Assembly: GCA_036365455.1 (NCBI GenBank)
Contig: JAWQUS010000017.1
Location: forward strand, 6,696,001 to 6,760,000
Direction of reading: 5' to 3'
Source: Macrosoma leucophasiata
Lineage: Eukaryota > Arthropoda > Insecta > Lepidoptera > Hedylidae
Length of the DNA: 64,000 bases
This document shows positions 10,745-21,260 of this stretch, piece after piece. Each line of letters begins with the position of its first letter. Positions within the stretch are counted from its first letter, which is position 1. Both the position numbers and the translations under genes were made by a program. The notes under the pieces are model-generated. The model was not told the DNA's origin. It was given only the letters and a program-made list of their open reading frames with translations, and did not search any database.

Positions 10745-11560
10745 AAATTTCAAATTTGCGGTATGCGGACGACACCACCTTGTTCCCTTCAAGCATCAAT
10801 GACATCGAAGATTTGCTCCATAAAATGGAAACCGTGAGCATCGAGTTTGGGCTCAAAATCAACCGAGCGAAGACTAAAATGATGATTGTAGACCGCATCA
10901 ATAACAACTCGCCGGAAGTTATTGAAATTGCGAACTGTGAAGTCGTACAATCTCACATATACTTGGGAGCATTGATCACAAACAATGGTGGATGCGTTGA
11001 TGAGATCAAGCGACGGATGGCCATGTCAAGATCGGCTATGGAGAAGATGAAGAAGATTTGGAAAAATCGCAACATCACTAAAGCTACTAAAACCCGACTT
11101 GTACGAGCGTTGATTTTTCCCATTTTTCTCTACGCAGCCGAGACGTGGACACTACGGGAGAGTGAAAGGAAGCGTATAGATGCACTAGATATCTGGTGTT
11201 GGAGAAGAATGCTGGGGGTATCGTGGACAGAATTCCGAACCAACCAATCCATATTCCAAGAACTAGGCATCAAGCAGCGTCTGTCGTCTATAGTACAATC
11301 CCGCATCCTTACCTTTTTCGGCCACGTATCGCGTCGTAACGAGGTCTCAATCGAACGCTTGAGTTTCGACGAGTTGAGGGCACACGTGCTACGAAGAGGC
11401 AGGTTGCCTATGAGGTGGACAGACCAGATAAAATCTGCACTCCATGAATGCTCCAGTAAAGCAAAGAGGCGCGACGAGTGGCGAAGGATTGTGTAGCGAG
11501 CCACTACACCTGGAAATACGACCACGACCTCTCTGACAAGAGTGTAACGCAAGAGAAGTA
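10745..11560 (+). mobile_element. RTE-type LINE, reverse transcriptase C-terminal half
   Basis: The frame at 10,756-11,496 encodes 246 residues from the end of a non-LTR reverse transcriptase. It begins at the catalytic motif YADD (RYADDTTLF), followed by the helix with GLKINRAKTK, the thumb, and the terminal region with YAAETWTL, RRMLGVSW, FGHVSRR and a final RW..I..AL..A..R..WR.IV pattern. This suits the RTE/BovB-type LINEs common in Lepidoptera. Everything upstream of YADD is missing, which fits 5' truncation during insertion. The frame is otherwise open, so the copy is fairly young. The antisense frame at 11,130-11,552 is its shadow. Confidence 0.85.
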
Positions 11561-11569
11561 GATTAAAAA

Positions 11570-11930
11570 AAATTTAATATCCATCATCGTCGCATACTTA
11601 TACAATTGAATTAATAAAAAGTTCAGCAACTTACTTCAGACTTTTGCTTTTATCTGTATAGCAACTAACTTCAGACTGTCGATTTTATATGTCAGTGTAC
11701 GCGCGCATCGTAAAAATTCAATCTCGTATTTTTTTCCAATCGTACGAAAAGAAGTATAACTTCAGAGATGTGGTTCAAAACATGATCTATTTTCCGTGTT
11801 GTGTACGTAACTGCACGCCTGTAATCCCCGAAATATAATTAACTTGATACAAATTTTAATATTTTTGAAAAACTATTTTCATGAAAATCTGTTTGACTAG
11901 ACCATATTTACCCGACGGCAACAGAAGGAG
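11570..11930. other. Unannotated sequence
   Basis: AT-rich with no recognisable gene or repeat family. Confidence 0.4.
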
Positions 11931-11934
11931 CATG

Positions 11935-12262
11935 ACCCAGCTGGCTGGTGTAGATGGGAAGCGATCTGCTCGGTTAAGCGATACGGGCGCGATCGGGTGT
12001 GTGATGGGTGACCACTAGTGGCAAATTAAAATGCGCATTTCCGTGCTTCGGAGGGCACGTTAAGCCGTCGGTCCCGGTTGCTATCGATAGATAGCAGTCG
12101 TTAAACCTTGTCGTCATCCGATAGCGGGTTGGCCATAAACCCTTATCTCTACCAACCCGCATTGGAGCAGCGTGGTGGAATAAGCTCCAGGCCTCCTCCC
12201 AAAAAGGGGAGAGATTCGTGCCCAGTAGTGGGACGTATCAAAAGTTGTCATTATTATTATTT
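11935..12262 (+). mobile_element. SINE with 5S rRNA-like head
   Basis: The first part holds gatctgctcggttaagcgat, acgggcgcgatc and 'gtgatgggtgaccactagtg'. These line up with the internal promoter of 5S rRNA: A box around GTTAAGC, intermediate element GGGCGCGGT, C box GATGGGTGACC. The body follows (ttccgtgcttcggagggcac, ccggttgctatcgatagata, 'cgcattggagcagcgtggtg'). The tail 'cagtagtgggacgtat' and a run of ATT triplets resembles a LINE 3' end, as expected for trans-mobilisation. A second copy is at 40,808-41,152. Confidence 0.7.
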
Positions 12263-12840
12263 ATTAACTGAAGGAGGATTATTTAATTGCGATTTCACAT
12301 CAGGGTTATTTTTTTAAACTGAGATAACATAAATAAAAATTGGTGCCACAAACCAATTAGTGCCAACTCGAATTATGAGTGGATAGACATTCGCAATTCA
12401 TAATGGCTCCGTTGCAACAAAGGCTGTGTTTGTAGTAGAGCGAGGGGTAGACAAATATTGTTCCACGACCAACGGGCTTCGTTACCAATGAGTGATGTAA
12501 TTAATTTTATTTGTGCTGTTACTCAAGTAGGCTTGAATTTCAAATCATGATCTATTTTTATTACCTACATAAAGGGAACGTATTTCGTTTTTAAATTTAT
12601 GTAATTATTCTTGAGAAATAAAACATCAATATTTCGTGATAAAAAAATATATTTATTTGGTAATATTTGGTATATATAAAAAAATATATTTATTTAAAAA
12701 TATATTTATATATTTATTCAGATCTCACCTTTTACTTATGTTAAAATCCAGAAATCTTTTATCATCAAAAATTTGAGATCAAAGTTTTGAGAATAGATTT
12801 TTTTAAAAATAAACAAATATTATTAAACACGATTTTTTAA
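12263..12840. other. Unannotated AT-rich sequence
   Basis: No gene was seen. Around 12,640-12,720 it is almost pure A/T, with repeated ATATATTTATTT-like units. Confidence 0.45.
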
Positions 12841-12844
12841 TGTA

Positions 12845-13080
12845 ATAAAAGTGGCAAACAAGCATGCAGTTCACATTGTTGTTAAGTGATGGATGTTAAG
12901 GGAGTCTTTGGGGAAGGCTTTGTCCAGCAGTTGACGTCTATCGGCTGGAGTGATTAATCTTTCTGATTACGTTGTCTTGTTGTATTCGGCCAATCTGGTA
13001 ATGTCAGTCTCTGATGGTAAGACCGCAAAGCCTCGCAAGGCACCCCTTAGCGCGAGGCAATAAAGTCTTTGTTTGCAATG
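12845..13080. repeat. Rep-A tail fragment joined to a LINE tail
   Basis: A 45-base minus-strand Rep-A tail (ggcaaacaagcatgcagttc) runs directly into 'tctttggggaaggctttgtc' and 'cagttgacgtctatcggctg', the 3'-end signature of RTE-like LINEs. It then continues as 'ctctgatggtaagaccgcaa'. The second part is homologous to 13,430-13,610. Confidence 0.55.
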
Positions 13081-13259
13081 GATTCAAGGGGTAGAGCAAT
13101 ATTGTTCCACAACCAACAGGCTTCGAATGAATAATATAATAAATTTTACGGACATTAATTACCAATGAGTGATGTAATTAACTTTATTTGTGCTGTAACT
13201 CAAGTAGTGTTGAATTTCAAACCGTGATATATTTTTGTAATACCTATCTAATCTTCTTT

Positions 13260-13620
13260 AGGCACCGGGACATGATGATCTCACCGCCCACTAGCGGAAG
13301 AATTTCATTCTAGAGAATTCTTCCACGGGCAGCTGCGATAAAACTACCGGTACTGCGATCGCCAATCCGGCTGCCAAGCGTGGCGACTATGGCATATTCT
13401 CCCCTAATGACGCACGATGCTGTTATAGGCGTCTCTGGGGAAGGCCTTTGTCTATCAGTGGACGTCTATCGGCTGGAGTGATTCATCTTTCTGATTACGT
13501 ATAACTTGTTGTATTTCGCCAATCTTTGCGGTCTTACCATCAGAGACTGACCCTGTCTCTGATGGTAAGACCGCAAAGACTCGCGAGGCTCCCCTTAAGC
13601 GCGTGGCTATGGGTGGAGGC
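13260..13620 (+). mobile_element. RTE-like LINE 3' end with a perfect hairpin
   Basis: It holds the LINE-tail words 'ccaagcgtggcgactatggc', 'gtctctggggaaggcctttg' and 'gtggacgtctatcggctgga'. It ends in a perfect 24-bp stem with a 7-base loop at 13,524-13,578 (left arm starting ctttgcggtcttacc). A related tail is at 60,770-60,920. Confidence 0.6.
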
Positions 13621-13629
13621 CCACGTCAT

Positions 13630-14510
13630 CCACGACTACCTACGCCACTGGTTATTTACCTGCTACCGATATTAAATTCTCATCTACAACTTGAATACGA
13701 TATACGAGTACATAGACTGGAATATGAGGTCTATTTGAGCAGTTCCGGCTTTTCCACTAAGAGAGAAACTACCAGTTTATTACCCTCGCTTTTGGCTCGC
13801 GAGTTAGTTTCGCACGCAGGTATAAAATGTTGTACTTACATAATGAAAATAGCTAAAAATCATGCAATTAATTCTACAGCTTAAAGATATCTACCCAAAC
13901 CCCAATGCAAATGCGTTGCCTTTTCTAAAGCCTAAATTGTCCTAATTTTCTGATACAAATTACGGGGATGTACTATTGGGGAATTAGTCACTTAACCAGG
14001 TACGTATTACGGTGGTAGGTAATAAGAGTTATATTTATTTGATTTTGGATAAGTTGTTCCCTGGTTGTACATTAACCTGATCTCCAATAGGTAATATCTT
14101 ACAGGAGGACAGGATATAAAGATATTGATGAGTAAGAAAAGCATTGCTTTATAAATTTGTATCATTTTACTGATTCAGTCCCAAACAAAATAATAAATCA
14201 AAATAATACGACGAAATGTGTACTAATAAAAATGATGAATAGTCCGACTTTAATCCAAAAGCAAACACATTTGGAGTAAAATATTGCATGTTGAGTGGCA
14301 ATATGACCGTTGTGACAATTTGTTGGTATAACCTACATATCAAGTTTTATTATAATACTAGCTGTACTTCGCAATTTCGCACGCAAATCGTTCCCCATAG
14401 TCGCTCTGTCATACCGCTTCCGATTGTGAATTTGAACCTGCAATCTCCTTCCAATCCACCTGCAAAATCCAATGGCTGGTTTATCAGCCCAGCCATTATC
14501 ACGAAGCAAG
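13630..14510. other. Unannotated sequence
   Basis: No supported gene. The small open frames have no recognisable domains. Confidence 0.4.
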
Positions 14511-14516
14511 AGAAGC

Positions 14517-14585
14517 CTCATTTAGCTTAGTGGTAAAGTAGCTGGACTGGGCACTGGGTACTAGTTCAGAATGGGTTTGAAAGAT
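14517..14585 (+). repeat. Degraded tRNA-like sequence
   Basis: It contains an A-box-like 'tttagcttagtggtaaagta' and the 'gctggactgg' motif shared with the tRNA-like repeats at 23.9 and 38.3 kb. The B box is poor. Probably an old copy of that repeat. Confidence 0.35.
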
Positions 14586-14751
14586 TATACTTTTTTTGTA
14601 CTGAAGCAAATCATTGTTCTAGTTCAAATGCTAAAGGCATAAAAGAAATTTTTTTTGGGATACTTCAGCAGACGTTAATAGAGCTTTTATGGTCGAAAAG
14701 AAGTGCGTAAAGATTTATATTACTCATTACAATGAGTATTGACATGAAAAT

Positions 14752-14915
14752 GTATGTATGTATCTTCACGCCAAGTCCCTTACGGGGTAGGCAGAGAGTG
14801 TGGAGTGATCCATAGACCAGATATCCTGGTCTTGACATACCTTCCTTGCTTCTACATTCATCATTCTCTTCATACATGCACGCCGATTCCTAAGACTCTT
14901 GAACTTGAGAACGTA
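14752..14915 (-). mobile_element. RTE LINE C-terminal fragment
   Basis: On the minus strand it encodes part of the RTE C-terminal block (LRNRRACM, then a Cys-containing segment) followed by 'ccgtaagggacttggcgtga' and gatacatacata. The same block is better preserved at 25,140-25,440 and recurs at 56,370-56,540. Confidence 0.65.
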
Positions 14916-14949
14916 TGGTTTTTTGAAGCAAAAGAACGACTGCTACTGT

Positions 14950-15540
14950 AGCGTCTACTACATAAAGCACCACATAGTGGAACATTGAGGAAATGACGTA
15001 TGGCCGCGCTGAATCGCACATAAAAAAATTTCATACGAGTTGCCCTATATAAAATTTTCCAACGTTAATCGTTGGCAGAGAATATGTATACTAGGTATAA
15101 AATGAACACTTCGACGTCCCGTCTTATTTCCCCTGTTGCAGCCCGCACCTGCCATTCAGCAGCATGCCGGCAGCCTCGTGCACTGAGGTTGCGAGCGGGC
15201 AACTGTGTGTGAGTGTAAAAACACGTCCTGTTTGATGTATGTGTAGTAGGGAACCCGAACAAGCGTTTGTATGAAATTTTAGTCGAGTGTCCGCGGTGTA
15301 TCGTTGGGCCGCGGCCGGCCAAGGCGATAGTATCGCCTCGGCTGGTCGGAAGATTCTCCCTTTTCATCGGAGGAACATTTCCACCTGTTCCTCCACCTTA
15401 CTAACTGTTGAAAAGTTGAAAAAAACCTTAATAGTATAACGCATAAACTAACGGCCAAATACTGAATCGTCACTTAAATCTAAGCGGGACTTAAGTCTTT
15501 TGTCCTTACAAAACACGTGCAAATGACAGAAACAGCTTAT
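14950..15540. other. Unclassified region with GC-rich patch
   Basis: No gene was recognised. Positions 15,110-15,400 are GC-rich relative to the surroundings, with an imperfect palindrome around 15,310-15,345 (ggccaaggcgata / tatcgcctcggct). The 25 bases at 15,448-15,472 recur inverted at 18,509-18,533. Confidence 0.35.
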
Positions 15541-15542
15541 AT

Positions 15543-16824
15543 TAGGTTGGGGAAAAAGTTTCTTCGCATTTTTTAAGATAATTCAAAACATCTTTTAATA
15601 AAGTTTATTTAAATTTAACTAAAATATGTATGTACCATTTTGTTCGATAACCTTTTGCCATCTTGTAAGTAGGGACATGATCCCATTGCTATAAAAATTT
15701 TGGGACTTCTCATCAAAATACCGCGACAAGTGGATTTGGCAGTCCTCTCGTGATGTTAACCTAACATTGCATACAGAATTCTGAAGAGACCGAAACAGGT
15801 GGAAATCTGAAGCTGCAAGGTCAGGACTATACGGCGGATGCATTAACACCTCCCAGCCAAACTCTCTTAATTTTTGCTGAGTGGCTATAGATGTGTGAGG
15901 TCTAGCGTTATCATGATGAAACACCACACCCCTTCTGTTGATCAATTCCGGCCGCTTTCTCTCAACTTCTTGCTTTAATCTCATCAGTTGTTCGCAGTAG
16001 AGTTCAGAATCGATAGTCCTGCCTGGTGGTAATAGCTCATAATGAATAATGCCCTTCCAATCCCACCACACACACAACATCACCTTATTGCGAGTTAACC
16101 CGGGTTTCGCCACAGTCTGTGAAGCCTGACCGGCCTTTGACCACGACCTTTTTCGCACGTTCTTGTCGTACGTGATCCACTTTTCATCACCAGTTATCAG
16201 CTTCTTCAAAAATGATTCGGTTTCATTACGTCGTAATAAAGAATCACAAATGAGTACACGGTTCATTAGGTTTCTTTCAGTGAGCTCGTGAGGTACCCAA
16301 ATATCGAGCTTTTTTTGTACCCAGCTTTTTTCAAATACGCCAAAACTGTTTTGTGATCAATTCTCAGTTCTTCAGCTACGTCGTAACTAATAATATGTCG
16401 ATCTTGCTCCTCATTTTCAAAAATGGCATCCATTTCATCCGTAATAGGGCGACCAGAGCGAGGTGCATCTTTGACATCAAAATTTCCGGATCGAAAACGC
16501 TTAAACCAAATTTGTGCTACTCTCACAGACATTGCACTAGGTCCATAAACATCTCAAATGTTTTTTGCGGCTTGCGTTGCATTCTTACCTTTTTTGTATT
16601 AAAATTTTAAAATGTATCAAATTTCTTCATTAGATTCACTCATCTTGACAGTACGAAAAACAAATGAAAATCACACATTTGCTTAATTTGAATTTGGAAT
16701 TACGTTCTTTAAAATTTTAACTTTCGATGATACCAAAACCAGCCAGATACAAATACTACAGCCAAAGAGATTTTATTACAAGTTCATACATACTATAATG
16801 CGAAAAGACTTTTTCCCCAAACTA
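15543..16824 (-). mobile_element. mariner element, copy 2
   Basis: Full-length mariner of 1,282 bases. The terminal inverted repeats of about 28 bases are taggttggggaaaaagttt at the left and the inverted form ending ctttttccccaaacta at the right. The internal sequence is nearly identical to copies 1 and 3. Confidence 0.95.
15619..16643 (-). pseudogene. mariner transposase pseudogene, copy 2
   Basis: D,D34D transposase with the HTH region, the [11 protein letters not shown] block, the HHDNARPHTS block and the YSPDLAASDFHLF block all present, so all three catalytic Asp positions remain. It is disrupted by a TGA near residue 30 (shared with copy 1) and by a 1-base loss in the A-run near 16,310. 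The frame from MNRVLICDS to the terminal NGTYIF (16,266 to 15,619) is still open over 215 residues. No intact single frame exists. Confidence 0.94.
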
Positions 16825-16837
16825 TTATAATATGATT

Positions 16838-17325
16838 GTCCGGAACTCTTGGAACAGATAAGAGTATGCGCGAGTAAAGTTGCATTGAGGAAACCCAACA
16901 TTCTTTGTGTTCCTCTTGTAATATCTAATTATAGGCAAAATTCAATCATGTTACGAGCTTCTAATTCATTCAATCATCTCGTTAAAGCAAATTTGGATAT
17001 TGACCTGTTTAATACTTCGGTACCTAAACTCAAACGCTTACTCAGCGATATATATTTTAATAACTAAATTAATAACTTTCCTTTTTGCATCTGTACGTGT
17101 TATGTTAGTAATTTTTATTGTACTATTTTTGTATCCTAAATAATCGTTGTCTACTGTTTGTTTTTATATCTATTTCTCAAAATATCTGCGGTAACTTGTA
17201 ATTGGCCTTAATATACCTGTAGCCCCTGGCTGCATGTATCTAGAAATGTATTACCTAATATTTATAACCTAGCTGTAAGTTATCCTAAAAATGTAAAAAT
17301 AAAATAAAATAAAAATAAAAATGCT
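16838..17325 (+). mobile_element. Non-LTR retrotransposon C-terminus and 3' UTR
   Basis: The frame at 16,849-17,067 reads as the last part of a LINE ORF2 (LRASNSFNHL, then DIDLFNTSVPKLKRLLSDI). It resembles the ...R..N.F.. ...D.F..S...FK..L... ending of Jockey/CR1-type proteins. About 220 bases of 3' UTR and a tail of AAAAT units (17,300-17,325) follow. It starts 14 bases after mariner copy 2. Confidence 0.6.
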
Positions 17326-17335
17326 TAAAATTAAT

Positions 17336-17480
17336 GCTGGCTTGCACCGAGTTATATTTGTTAAAGTTAAAGTTATTGTAACATTTCACATCCCTCACCA
17401 ACTTAATAAAAAAAATAGAGGGGGATGTGAAATGTAACAATATCTTTAATTTTAACAAATATCTTGGTGCAACCCAGCTT
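17336..17480. mobile_element. Short palindromic MITE
   Basis: About 60 bases at the left (cttgcaccgagttatatttg onward) are the inverse of the right end (…atatcttggtgcaacccagc), with roughly 85 to 90 percent match. The centre is about 20 bases. The whole unit would fold into one long hairpin, as small MITEs do. No open frame. Confidence 0.7.
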
Positions 17481-18505
17481 ATGTGACTTTTGTGTATTCA
17501 GGTACTAGTGATTTAATGATATAACTTTAAGCACTTGTTCAAATTGCGTATCAAGAAAAAAGGACGAATTTATCGGATCGATCTATAAAAAGAGCCTGCG
17601 TAGTGTTACAAAAGATAATTTTATCAATGTTTTCACAAAATTGTGTCAATTTACATAAAGGCGAAAAGGGTACCTTTATTAGGACCGAGCTCCGTTTTGA
17701 GAGCTGGGGACGAGATTGTGTTTCTAATAATACACATTGTACCTGAATAAGGTATAATTTACCCATATTATTTAGATTGTAAAGTAAAAAAATCTAGAAA
17801 ACGTAGAATGCAGTATCTTTGGTTCTGTTTCCATTCGAAAGATTCCGAAATATTTATCAAGTGAACAAAATTAAAATGTAAGTAGGTATATATTAAGAAA
17901 TAGCAAATAATTTATGTAAGAATTCTGCGTTCAACTTTCGTTCTATTTCCTTCGTTCGAAACGGGTAGACGTCAAGTAACATTGTTTGGAGGAGAGTCGG
18001 GTAGCGTGGGATAACAAACATCTTTAACTATGGCGGTAGAGCTCCAATGGAGAAGCTCGTCCGCAAGGTCAAATTCTCTACCGTTGTTTTGTCCCGTTGA
18101 ATTGCACAGCTAATTAGCTATAAAGAATAAAATAAAATATAAAAAAATATTACACCCGGTAATTTTCAATTAGACTTCATGACTGACATACATGTATGTA
18201 TAATATGTATATGTCATTATATTCTATCGTCTTATTACGGCTACTGATACATGAACCATTTTTTTCACACTGCAATGTATTTGTCTTTGGTCTAAAAGTG
18301 AACACGCGTTGACATAACCAAAAATTAATTTAGCCTAGTTTGCTTAAGAAGGTAATAAATGGGTCTTATATATAAATACTTCATCCGCCTAATCTTTATA
18401 AAAGCGGTCAAAAGTTTTTCCAACACGTATTAATTTAATGACAATTATAAAAATAATCACTTATTGATATAAACAGAATTTTTTTCAGTATGATCTTAGG
18501 CCTTT
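17481..18505. other. Unannotated sequence
   Basis: No supported gene. A short Rep-A-head-like piece (gcggtagagctccaatggag) lies near 18,031, and AATAAAATAAAATATAAAA near 18,125 could be a retroelement tail. Confidence 0.4.
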
Positions 18506-18539
18506 AGACGATTCAGTATTTGGCCGTTAGTGTATTCGT

Positions 18540-19080
18540 TAATGTCAGATCATTGTAATGGTCGGTGCCATTTTTATATTATAATCAATAATTTAAAATC
18601 ATTAGGTACAATTTTTAATCATTAAAAATTGTAAGATTATGTTATGTGCAAGCTACATTAGATCATTAATTCTTTTATGTTCACTGATCAATGAAAGCAG
18701 GAAACGTGACAATATTAGAATTGAAACATCAAGTGCCTCATTCCCCGCGTCTCCTCTCAAAAAGCGTTGCGGTTTTATTTCCACACGTCAGCACTCGGTA
18801 TTGCTTTTCCCGTATTCTTATAATTCGTTCTTGCTTTTAACTTTCATATTTTTTAGAGTCCATTTCAAAGGGGAAGTGCAAGAATTATTTAACTTAATCT
18901 TGAAGAGAAATCTTTTTATACTACGAGTATACTCGTGACGTGAGCTTCCTACGTTTTGGCGAGATGTTGTATTATTTGGTTTGCTCTAATTACGAAGATT
19001 TCGTCGTAGGATCGCTTTAGTTGAGACGTTCAGTGTTTTATTTAGATGTCTTAAAGCTATATGTTTTATTTTCTATCAAT
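18540..19080. other. Unannotated AT-rich sequence
   Basis: No gene with a recognisable domain. The open frame at 18,639-18,938 has low complexity and no homolog that I recognise. Confidence 0.4.
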
Positions 19081-19084
19081 CGTC

Positions 19085-19230
19085 AAAGTCTCACGCACCA
19101 CCGCTTTATATTATTTACTTGGCACTAAATTGTAGTGTCCAGCGCTATTGTGTCAGTACACACCTAACTAGTATTAGGTAATAATGTATGGCTCCGTAAT
19201 TAACACCACAAAAACATAGGCAAGCAACGC
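19085..19230 (+). repeat. Rep-A copy, strongly diverged
   Basis: It preserves the order gcaccaccgctt, 'actaaattgtagtgtccagc', a degraded middle and 'aataatgtatggctccgtaa'. The tail is missing. Confidence 0.5.
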
Positions 19231-19554
19231 AAACACTTAATTAGCTAACCAAATTAAATCATAAGTAAATGTAGAGTTATTAGCGTTTTTTTTTCAGGTC
19301 AGTGCCTTTCTGGCCCAGACTCAATATACGTCTTATTAAAAATTTGTGCTTGTGAGCTTATAAAATAATACAGATAACATAATTTTGAGTTAATTTTTGA
19401 TCAAATTATTTGTTATTATAATATCGCCTACTGTAAGACTACGAGTTTGAATGAAGGAATTAAGGTCGGCGATTATATTTAAAATCGTGATTGTATAGCA
19501 CGAACGTAGTTTAAATGATGTAATAACTCTATTTTAGAAAAAAATAGAAAGAAA

Positions 19555-19613
19555 AATTTGTTCTCAGGTCGGACTTGAACCCGCGACCACTGGGCGCTAC
19601 TACCACCTCAAGG
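19555..19613 (-). repeat. Truncated tRNA-like repeat
   Basis: The reverse complement has a B-box-like 'gtcgcgggttcaagtccgac' followed by ctgagaacaaatttttcttt, the B box plus terminator of the tRNA-like family at 37-38 kb. The 5' part is cut by the hAT-like element that starts at 19,614. Confidence 0.55.
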
Positions 19614-20094
19614 CATAGAGCAACACGGGCCACCAGCCGCGGCGGATTGGAGGGGAGTAGCCTTATGCAGGCTTGCCCCTCTGTCTAAGTACAAGACCAA
19701 ATGGTGATATGCCTGTCGCCCAGATATTTCAATGTGTGCGTGAAATTGTTTATGTATTTTGTTAAAGTCAAGGTGTGCGTTTCGTAGTAATAGACTTACC
19801 CCCTTATTCATAAACGTACTTAAGATACGTTTTAGCTATAGAATGCTTTGTCTTTGTCAGTTGCGTTGCCAAATGTGCAGGATAGAAAAAGACAAAGGAG
19901 AGATTAGCAACACTTTAGAGCTAAAATACGTTTATGAATAAGGGGGTTAGAGACAAGTAATAGATTTTTGTAGTGTGAGTGTGTGTCGCACGTATTTCCC
20001 CCCGCAAAAAATGACAGGCTGTTTTGCATCGGTAATAAACGCTATGGCTACTCCCCTCCGGTCCGCCGCGACCGATAGGCCGAGTTGCTCTATG
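19614..20094. mobile_element. hAT-like MITE carrying a nested MITE
   Basis: The terminal inverted repeats start CATAGAGCAAC and are about 50 bases with some mismatches. The element is flanked on both sides by the perfect 8-bp direct repeat CCTCAAGG (19,606-19,613 and 20,095-20,102). Eight-base duplications are typical of the hAT superfamily. Without the MITE at 19,799-19,946 it is about 330 bases, close to its inverted relative at 28,064-28,361. No transposase is encoded, so it is non-autonomous. Confidence 0.78.
19799..19946. mobile_element. piggyBac-like MITE (TTAA type), copy 1
   Basis: 148 bases with inverted ends CCCCCTTATTCATAAACGTA / TACGTTTATGAATAAGGGGG, flanked by TTA on both sides. 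Ends beginning CCC and a TTAA target are hallmarks of piggyBac-type transposition. The interior is also partly palindromic (ttgtctttgtc / agacaaagg). It is nested in the hAT-like element at 19,614-20,094. Confidence 0.8.
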
Positions 20095-20141
20095 CCTCAA
20101 GGCAACAAAATCGGAAGAAAAACTTCGACAGTCGGGTGTAG

Positions 20142-20206
20142 ACTTCGGTGGCTCAGTTGGGAGAGCGACTGGACTCGTAATCGCCAGTTCAAAGCCTGCC
20201 TGAAGT
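20142..20206 (+). repeat. tRNA-like repeat head
   Basis: It has an acceptor-like ACTTCGG at the start and an imperfectly matching CTGAAGT at the end, an A box (tggctcagttgg) and a weakened B box (cagttcaaagcc). A T-rich stretch follows, as in the other members of this family. Relatives are at 23.9, 37.3-38.1 and 38.3 kb. I read it as a SINE head rather than a functional tRNA gene. Confidence 0.6.
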
Positions 20207-20324
20207 CAAATTATTCTTTCCCTTTTTTCTTAAAAATATTAAACTCGCGTGTGTTATTGCGAAAAATTCAATACAATGAAACAATTGTTAATTCTTTATT
20301 GTAACATATCATCCCTACTTCCCT

Positions 20325-20440
20325 GTCTACTAATATTATAAGTAAATGCGAATGTAAGTTTGTTTGTTACGCTTTCACGCGAAAACTACTTAACTGCTTA
20401 TCATAAAGCTTTGTTCTTGGAGGTATTCGAAGTAATCAGA
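20325..20440 (+). repeat. 5' part of the AGCTAGT-terminated repeat
   Basis: 'ctactaatattataagtaaa', 'tgcgaatgtaagtttgtttg' and 'acgctttcacgcgaaaacta' correspond to the start of the repeat seen whole at 2,276-2,472. The 3' end is missing. Confidence 0.45.
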
Positions 20441-21260
20441 AACTCATTTATTCATTTAGGGTGACAGCCACCTCTTATGACACGTCAAAAACAAAAGTGA
20501 ATAACAATTGATATACATGTCAAACAAGATGACAAATATATGTAAAATCAAGAATATCACTAAGATAAAACTAAATGTAATAAACTAATGTAAAAAGTAT
20601 ATCAGTAGAATGTCTCATTTCCCCTTTACAAACTAATAACAAAGAGTAAAAAGAAAAGAAAAAGAGTCATTCTTTGTCATTCACCGGCAAAGTTCCAAAG
20701 GCCAATATGATCTGAGAAAAACTAGCCGAAAAAAACTCAGTCAACTCTTTTAAAAATTTCTCTTAGGATTACCTATTGAAGGATACCTACTTAAATAAAA
20801 ATATTTTTACGAAAGATTTTAATGGTTTAATTTCGAGCAAGGTAAACGCACTTGTAAAAGATAATACTCGTACATACGATATAGGTAAGTACAAATGGTG
20901 AATTTTAGAGCGCTTTCTACTTGTTAACCATCATTGTTATAGAAAACATTTCTGTTTCTTAGTTCACACCCTGATCTCGGCTGTCCTGAGTCTAGTTTTA
21001 TATCAGTTACCTACATGGAAATTGTATGATCATGACATGCAAGTTTCTTGTATAGCGTCGACGAGTTTCAATGTAGGTATGTGATAGTGAATCTTGATCT
21101 TGTAATCGAATTTAAAGCGAAGGCGCTGAGAAATAGAATAAGATAAGTACTTTTTATTCTTTACTTTGATATATGTATGCGTTATATAACTATTAACAAT
21201 TTTCATGGTAAGTGTTCGTGAGAAGTGTTGTATGTATTATATAAACCTTTCTCTAGAATC
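20441..21260. other. Unannotated AT-rich sequence
   Basis: No gene or repeat was recognised. Confidence 0.4.

Noticed and set aside
11130..11552. 140-residue minus-strand frame
   Set aside because: Shadow of the RTE reverse transcriptase on the plus strand.
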